Shown here: positions 55,978 to 64,000 of the stretch, piece by piece
Numbering within the stretch: the stretch's first letter is position 1
Layout of the letters: every line of letters starts with the position of its first letter
Source: Nodosilinea sp. FACHB-131
Lineage (GTDB): Bacteria > Cyanobacteriota > Cyanobacteriia > Phormidesmidales > Phormidesmidaceae
DNA length: 64,000 nt
Assembly (NCBI RefSeq): GCF_014695395.1
Contig: NZ_JACJOF010000033.1
Location: forward strand, 1-64,000
Reading direction: 5' to 3'
The notes under the pieces: generated by a model
Told to the model about the DNA's origin: nothing
The model's database searches: none
Seen by the model: only the letters and a program-made list of their open reading frames with translations
Made by a program: the position numbers and the translations under genes

Positions 55978-57168
55978 TCACAGGGGCAGAGACTCCTGAG
56001 GGCCCGTCTTAAACCATCGTCGCCGCAAAGGTACTGGCATATCCAAATTAATCTCCCGTGCCGCCCGCACTAACAGCGCCGCCGTTGCCAAACTAGCTAC
56101 CATCGAGCTACCGCCGTAGCTCAGCAGTGGAAAGGGCAGTCCTGTCGTCGGCAAAAGCCCTGTAGCCACACCCATATTTAGCAGCGCTTGCCCCACTAGT
56201 AGCACCATCGCACCTACCGCTACCAGACGGTGCAGGGGTTGCTTCAGGCGGAGCGCTACCAACAGGGCCAAGGAAGCGTAAACGCCTAAAACCGTCAGCA
56301 ACACTAAGCAACCCACAAAGCCAAACTCCTCGGCAAACACCGAAAAAATAAAGTCAGTGTATTGAATAGGTAACGAGTACAGCTTTTGCTGAGACAGCCC
56401 AAAACCCTGGCCCCAAAACCCGCCAGAGCCAACAGCTAACAGGCTCTGCACTAGCTGATACCCTTGATTGCCCGGATCGGCCCAGGGGTCCAAAAACGAG
56501 ACTATTCGCTGGCGCTGATAAGTCTTGAGGCTGACACTCACCGTCGCAGTCAGCAGCCCCCCTCCCGCCGTTAGCAGCAGATACAGATAGGGCAGCCCCG
56601 CCGCCAGAGCAATTAGCCAAAGCGTTAAACCGCAAATAGCCGCTGTACTCAAGTTGGGCTGCAACAAAATCAGCGCCAAAATAGCGACAAAAATGCCCAA
56701 CCAGGTTAACCGGGATGGCCAGGTAAGCTGTGGCCACCGCCCAAACAGTCGTGCCCCCTGTAACACCAAGCAGGGCTTGAGCAGTTCGGAAGGCTGAATC
56801 ATAAACGGGCCCAAAGGCAGCCAGCGAGTAGCCCCATTCACCGTTACCCCTAGGGAAGGCACCAACGTTAGGCTTACCAAACCGACCAGCACCAGCAGCA
56901 CAATACCCGAACCCTGAATGAGCCGATCCAGAGAGGTATGAACGATCCGGTTAAAAATTACCAAACCAATTGCTACCCACAGCAGTTGCACCATCACATA
57001 GTGCAGCCCATAGCCATGCTCCGTCACGGACACTGCATAGGACGCTGAAAACAATATCAGTAGACCGCTGCCCAGCCAGACAAAGGTCAACCAACGCAGC
57101 CAGCGCGCTTCCGCTGACCACTGGCCTACTGTGGGGTCAATCCATGGAACCAACTGAGCAATGTTCAC
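55978..57168 (-). CDS. ftsW: Cell-division peptidoglycan polymerase FtsW (SEDS family)
   Basis: 396 residues, ten helices. SEDS landmarks are NGATRWLPLGPFMIQPSELLKPCLVL, the LLQPNLSTAAIC segment with Pro-Asn in the place of the usual Pro-Asp, RIVSFLDPWADPGNQGYQLVQSLLAVGSGGFWGQGFG and the ending GLPFPLLSYGGSSMV. The protein polymerises lipid II at the septum together with a class B PBP. The start is GTG 57168, since no ATG lies near. The ftsW-ccdA-ccs1 order places division and cytochrome genes together; the 100-base gap to ccdA allows a common transcript. Confidence 0.93.
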   Translation of the reverse strand: MNIAQLVPWIDPTVGQWSAEARWLRWLTFVWLGSGLLILFSASYAVSVTEHGYGLHYVMVQLLWVAIGLVIFNRIVHTSLDRLIQGSGIVLLVLVGLVSLTLVPSLGVTVNGATRWLPLGPFMIQPSELLKPCLVLQGARLFGRWPQLTWPSRLTWLGIFVAILALILLQPNLSTAAICGLTLWLIALAAGLPYLYLLLTAGGGLLTATVSVSLKTYQRQRIVSFLDPWADPGNQGYQLVQSLLAVGSGGFWGQGFGLSQQKLYSLPIQYTDFIFSVFAEEFGFVGCLVLLTVLGVYASLALLVALRLKQPLHRLVAVGAMVLLVGQALLNMGVATGLLPTTGLPFPLLSYGGSSMVASLATAALLVRAAREINLDMPVPLRRRWFKTGPQESLPL

Positions 57169-57403
57169 CCTACTACCCCACGTGCCTAAGGGCCAAATCT
57201 TTCAAGGGCTCAGTATAGCTGAGGGACTCGAAAGCCGCTCAAGATTTTGAGTATGTTTTCGAGTTTGTGGAGCATGTCCTAAAGACATCAAAATACCCCT
57301 AAAAACACAACGGCAGGGCTGACCCCTAGGCCGACCCTGCACGTATCGCAGCATGAAAAAAAGCAGTAAAATTTTTATCAGACGCTTTGCTGAAGTAGGC
57401 GTA

Positions 57404-57607
57404 TTAGAGCAAACCGGTATTGGCACCCTGCCGACCAGTAGCCAGCTCAACCTTAACGATTTTGCCGCCCATTTTTTGAATGCGCTGCTGCTCTTTGAAC
57501 CAGTTCTCGTAGGGTACCAGCTTGGTAAAGAACGTATTTTGCAGCTCCCGCTGGGTACGAATCCTGGTTTGACTGGGAACGCAAGCGGTGATCTTAAACA
57601 TGCGCAT
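57404..57607 (-). CDS. apcC: Allophycocyanin core small linker ApcC (LC7.8)
   Basis: 67 residues, nearly identical in pattern to known ApcC: MRMFKITACVPSQTRIRTQRELQ and WFKEQQRIQKMGGKIVKVELATG. It caps the basal and upper allophycocyanin cylinders of the phycobilisome core. It is the last gene of the apcA-apcB-apcC series. The 253-base apcB-apcC gap contains a hairpin and a longer-range pair (CCAAGTCC at 57654 with GGACTTGG at 57704) that may reduce read-through. Confidence 0.97.
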   Translation of the reverse strand: MRMFKITACVPSQTRIRTQRELQNTFFTKLVPYENWFKEQQRIQKMGGKIVKVELATGRQGANTGLL

Positions 57608-57818
57608 GGCCGAAAACTCTCCTGCTATATCACTGGACAGATGTAAACCAAAGCCAAGTCCAAAAATGAAGTTTTACCGTTAGGAAAACACAGCTTCCAA
57701 GCTGGACTTGGTATGAACGCTGAAAAGCCAGAGTCGAAAGCCAATGCTATGGACAGCAGGAAGACAATACAGCACAACCTAGTGTCCTCAACACTCGCCC
57801 CTGACTCTGGCCTAGGTT

Positions 57819-57841
57819 CGCTCTGGCCTGCGGCCAAAGCG
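57819..57841 (-). terminator. Hairpin just after apcB
   Basis: A 10-bp stem with one G-U pair and a 3-nt loop (57819-57828 with 57832-57841) lies 20 bases beyond the apcB stop. It has no T-tract. It may stabilise the abundant apcAB message and limit transcription into apcC. Confidence 0.5.
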
Positions 57842-57860
57842 CAATGGATGAGCCTAGAGA

Positions 57861-58346
57861 CTAGCTCAAGCCAGAGGAGATGTAGTCGAAGTAAACGCCC
57901 ATTTCCTTACCAGCATCAGCACCCACTAGGCTAGCGGTCACTTCTTTCATGGCTTGGATGGAGTTAACGGTGGCGCCGATGGGTACACCCAGGGAGTTGT
58001 AGGTCTCCTTGAGGCCATTGAGCACACGCTCATCCAGGATGGAGGGGTCCCCAGCCAGCATGGCGTAGGTGGCGTAGCGCAGGTAGTAGTCAAGGTCGCG
58101 GATGCAAGCTGCATAGCGACGGGTGGTATACATGTTGCCGCCGGGACGGGTGATATCGGAGTACAGCAGGGACTTAGCCACGGCTTCTTTCACGATTTCA
58201 GCAGCATTGGCGCTGATGGTGCTAGCGGCACGAACGCGCAGCTCACCGGTTTGGAAGTAAGCCTTTAGCTTGTCGAGGGCGGAACCGTCCAGGTACTTGC
58301 CCTGCACGTCGGAAGAGTTGATAACAGAGGTAATTGCGTCTTGCAT
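57861..58346 (-). CDS. apcB: Allophycocyanin beta subunit
   Basis: 161 residues, the usual length. The bilin cysteine is Cys81 in [16 protein letters not shown], and Asn71 (RPGGNMYTT) is the residue methylated in beta subunits. The ending is the expected [11 protein letters not shown]. It pairs with ApcA to form the trimers and cylinders of the phycobilisome core, passing excitation to ApcE and the photosystems. It lies 64 bases downstream of apcA. Confidence 0.98.
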   Translation of the reverse strand: MQDAITSVINSSDVQGKYLDGSALDKLKAYFQTGELRVRAASTISANAAEIVKEAVAKSLLYSDITRPGGNMYTTRRYAACIRDLDYYLRYATYAMLAGDPSILDERVLNGLKETYNSLGVPIGATVNSIQAMKEVTASLVGADAGKEMGVYFDYISSGLS

Positions 58347-58410
58347 TGGTGAAGCTTCCTTAGAACTGACGTAATCTCAACAACGAATCGACGGAGTAGC
58401 GCAGCTGCGA

Positions 58411-58896
58411 CTACTGCATGGCGCCGACAACATAGTCGAAGTAGGATGCGGCTTCAGCAGCATCTTCGCTGGACAGCAGACCGGTTGCGACAGCCTTCAT
58501 GGAGCGCACGGACTCAGCCACAGCAGGAATGGGGGTGCCCAGGGAGTTGTACATTTCACGCACACCCACCAGACCGATTTCTTCGATGGGGGTAACATCA
58601 CCAGCGACCACACCGTAGGTGATGAGACGCAGGTAGTAATCCATGTCGCGCAGGCAAGTAGCGGTCATCTCTTCGCCGTAGGCGTTGCCACCGGGAGAAA
58701 CAACGTCAGGACGCTTTTGGAACAGCTGATTACCAGCTTCCTTAACGATGCGCTCGCGGGATTCGGTTAGCACCTGAGCGATCCGCAGGCGACGCTCACC
58801 GGAGGTGACAAAGCCCTTGATGCGATCTAGCTCACCGGGGCTAAGGTAACGGGCCTCAGCATCGGCATTCACGATTGACTTCGTGACAATACTCAT
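58411..58896 (-). CDS. apcA: Allophycocyanin alpha subunit
   Basis: 161 residues. The start [20 protein letters not shown] and the bilin cysteine Cys81 in [14 protein letters not shown] are typical. A strong GGAGGAA lies eight bases before the ATG. First gene of the apcABC transcript; its promoter should lie in the 398-base gap downstream of apcE, where half-sites resembling HLR1 (TTTTGTAAC at about 59050, TTTCGTAAC at about 59170) are seen. Confidence 0.98.
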   Translation of the reverse strand: MSIVTKSIVNADAEARYLSPGELDRIKGFVTSGERRLRIAQVLTESRERIVKEAGNQLFQKRPDVVSPGGNAYGEEMTATCLRDMDYYLRLITYGVVAGDVTPIEEIGLVGVREMYNSLGTPIPAVAESVRSMKAVATGLLSSEDAAEAASYFDYVVGAMQ

Positions 58897-59138
58897 TGAT
58901 GGATTCCTCCGAAAAGTATGACCAGATGTATGAAACTGGCATTTAAGGGTGCGGAGCCAGAGCCAACTCTATTAAAGAACCTCAGTTCTGGCAGCCTTCC
59001 CGATTAATTGTCCGGTATTGCGTAAGCCTTCTTCAAAGCCGCGAAATATTTTGTAACAGTTTCCCTCAGTTTCTCCAAGGCCAGACAGCAAAGCCACTGT
59101 AGAGGCTTAAGGAAAACCTTAAATCCTCAAAAAACTAT
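58897..59138. promoter_or_regulatory. apcA upstream region
   Basis: Spacer holding the likely apcABC promoter and leader on the minus strand. TTTTGTAAC at about 59050 (minus strand GTTACAAAA) is a single HLR1-like half-site. No clear -10/-35 pair could be chosen. Confidence 0.4.
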
Positions 59139-59166
59139 AAACCGGGTGCAATTTAGCATCCGGTTT
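59139..59166 (-). terminator. Hairpin in the apcE-apcA spacer
   Basis: 59139-59149 pairs with 59156-59166 (11 bp, one G-U, loop AATTTA in plus-strand sense). On the minus strand it is followed by TATAGTTTTTTG, giving a plausible rho-independent terminator for apcE. Confidence 0.6.
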
Positions 59167-59247
59167 TAATATTTCGTAACAGAGCTAATAAAGGCTATTG
59201 GCGAGACAATATCTTTGCCAAAAAATGCTAATTAGCAGGTTGTGAGG

Positions 59248-59287
59248 TCAACAGATGGGGATGATTTAGACCACACCCATCTGTTGA
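59248..59287 (-). terminator. Second hairpin directly after apcE
   Basis: TCAACAGATGGG (59248-59259) pairs perfectly with CCCATCTGTTGA (59276-59287), starting eight bases beyond the apcE stop. It lacks a T-tract and may protect the 3' end of the apcE message. Confidence 0.5.
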
Positions 59288-59294
59288 TCACGGC

Positions 59295-63059
<3,765 letters not shown>

Positions 63060-64000
63060 ATGGACAACCCAACAAAAACCCAAACCGTTAGCGATGCGGT
63101 AGCTCGCCTCTACAATACTTATCCCTTTCCACCTGAGCCAATTCTCGACGAGGCGCCGCCAGGCTACAACTGGCGATGGTACTGGCCCACAGTACACAGC
63201 TTTTGTACAGGGGCAGTCCCTGCCAAAGAATCTGTACGGGTACTGGATGCCGGCTGCGGCACCGGGGTGAGTACTGAATATATTAGTCACCTCAACCCAA
63301 AGGCTGAGGTGCTGGGGATTGACTTAAGCGAGAAGGCGATCGCCACTGCCACAGAGCGCTGTCGCCGATCAGGTGCCACCAATGTTCAGTTTCGCCAGCT
63401 CAGCATCTACGACGTCGATCAAATCGAAGGCGAGTTCGACTGGATTAACTGTGTTGGCGTCATCCACCATATGCCCGACCCGCTAAAAGGGCTACAGGCT
63501 CTAGCTACCAAGCTGGCCCCCGGTGGCTTTATCCATCTATTTGTGTACGCCGCTATAGGTCGGACAGAAATCTCGCTCATGCAGCGGGCGATCGCCCTGG
63601 TTCAAGGCAGCCAGCGCGGCGACTACCGCGACGGCGTACAGGTGGGGCGACAGATCTTCGCCAGCCTACCCGAGGGAAATCGGCTCAAGCAACGAGAGCG
63701 CGATCGCTGGGCCATGGAAAACCACCGCGACGAATGCTTTGCTGACATGTACGTCCACCCGCAGGAAATTGATTACACCCTGGATAGCCTCTTTGAGCTC
63801 ATCGACGCCTCAGGCCTAGAATTCATTGGCTTTTCTAACCCTCAGGTGTGGCAGCTCGATCGCCTGCTGGCATCAGACCCAGCGCTGCTCGATCGCGCCA
63901 AACAGCTGCCGGAGAAAGATCAGTATCGCCTAGTAGAACTACTAGATCCTGAGATCACTCACTTCGAGTGGTTCCTAGCGCGTCCTCCCTACCCACAATT
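63060..64000 (+). CDS. Class I SAM-dependent methyltransferase, cut by window edge
   Basis: An open frame of 313 codons from ATG 63060 runs off the right edge without a stop. The SAM-binding motif I is VLDAGCGTGVSTEYI, motif II LGIDLSEKAI, and motif IV FDWINCVGVIHHMPDPL. The N-terminus SDAVARLYNTYPFPPEP and the later MYVHPQEIDYTLDSLFELI recur in a cyanobacterial methyltransferase family of unknown substrate. The missing C-terminus may be short or may carry another domain. Divergent from apcE. Confidence 0.85.
   Translation, partial: MDNPTKTQTVSDAVARLYNTYPFPPEPILDEAPPGYNWRWYWPTVHSFCTGAVPAKESVRVLDAGCGTGVSTEYISHLNPKAEVLGIDLSEKAIATATERCRRSGATNVQFRQLSIYDVDQIEGEFDWINCVGVIHHMPDPLKGLQALATKLAPGGFIHLFVYAAIGRTEISLMQRAIALVQGSQRGDYRDGVQVGRQIFASLPEGNRLKQRERDRWAMENHRDECFADMYVHPQEIDYTLDSLFELIDASGLEFIGFSNPQVWQLDRLLASDPALLDRAKQLPEKDQYRLVELLDPEITHFEWFLARPPYPQ

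Noticed and set aside
57625..57837. 70-codon minus-strand frame between apcB and apcC
   Set aside because: It covers the hairpins of a known structured gap and has no family features; other apc operons have no gene here.

Overview
The window is chromosomal DNA of an oxygenic cyanobacterium. Direct evidence is the 5' part of psaA at the left edge, a complete apcE-apcA-apcB-apcC phycobilisome-core cluster near the right edge, the alkane pair ado-aar, a tocopherol cyclase, a group 3 SigF-type sigma factor and the ccs1/ccdA cytochrome c maturation genes. The DNA is fairly GC-rich and carries many copies of the HIP1 octamer GCGATCGC (for example 1484-1491 and 1506-1513). GC content, gene families and a four-repeat ApcE suggest a filamentous, non-heterocystous Leptolyngbya/Nodosilinea-like lineage, but that placement is inference. 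I saw no rRNA, tRNA, CRISPR array, phage or transposase gene.

Layout. 1-5.6 kb: psaA (partial), a Nudix hydrolase with a YgjP-like metallopeptidase, tocopherol cyclase, an SDR and a membrane protein. 5.8-14.7 kb: mtnA; a membrane protein/DUF167/mobA operon; an SGNH-like lipoprotein; a rhomboid protease; a pentapeptide-repeat protein behind two facing HLR1-like sites; and a minus-strand DUF3110-DUF4870-murQ operon. 15-24.7 kb: a giant TamB-like protein, signal peptidase I, a VOC protein, a CobW-type GTPase and the MsrP molybdoenzyme. 25.4-31 kb: sigF, a pilus-like accessory protein, a desaturase-SDR fusion, a nucleotidyltransferase and a lone DppB/OppB-type permease.

31-36 kb is the most unusual part. 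Two genes encode a whole sugar phosphotransferase system: an EIIA-HPr-EI fusion and a PtsG-like EIICB carrying a second, cysteine-less EIIB domain. They are separated by a stretch of stacked palindromes and the second copy of a 111-bp dispersed element, whose first copy lies before the tocopherol cyclase gene. A GH13 amylase, a GH9 cellulase-like lipoprotein and MurQ in the same window suggest this phototroph can also use external glucans or sugars.

37-50.5 kb: a DASH-type cryptochrome, PrxQ with a NuiA-like nuclease inhibitor, GH13, an ABC ATPase, and the ado-aar-accA-SDR-folE block (fatty aldehyde/alkane formation next to fatty-acid synthesis), then GH9. 50.7-57.2 kb: envelope genes (AmiC amidase, DUF1517, ccs1, ccdA, ftsW). 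57.4-62.5 kb: allophycocyanin core genes with hairpins that could set their relative levels. The window ends inside a methyltransferase gene.

Starts were adjusted where an internal ATG had a better ribosome-binding site or family fit. Percent identities and residue numbers were counted by eye.
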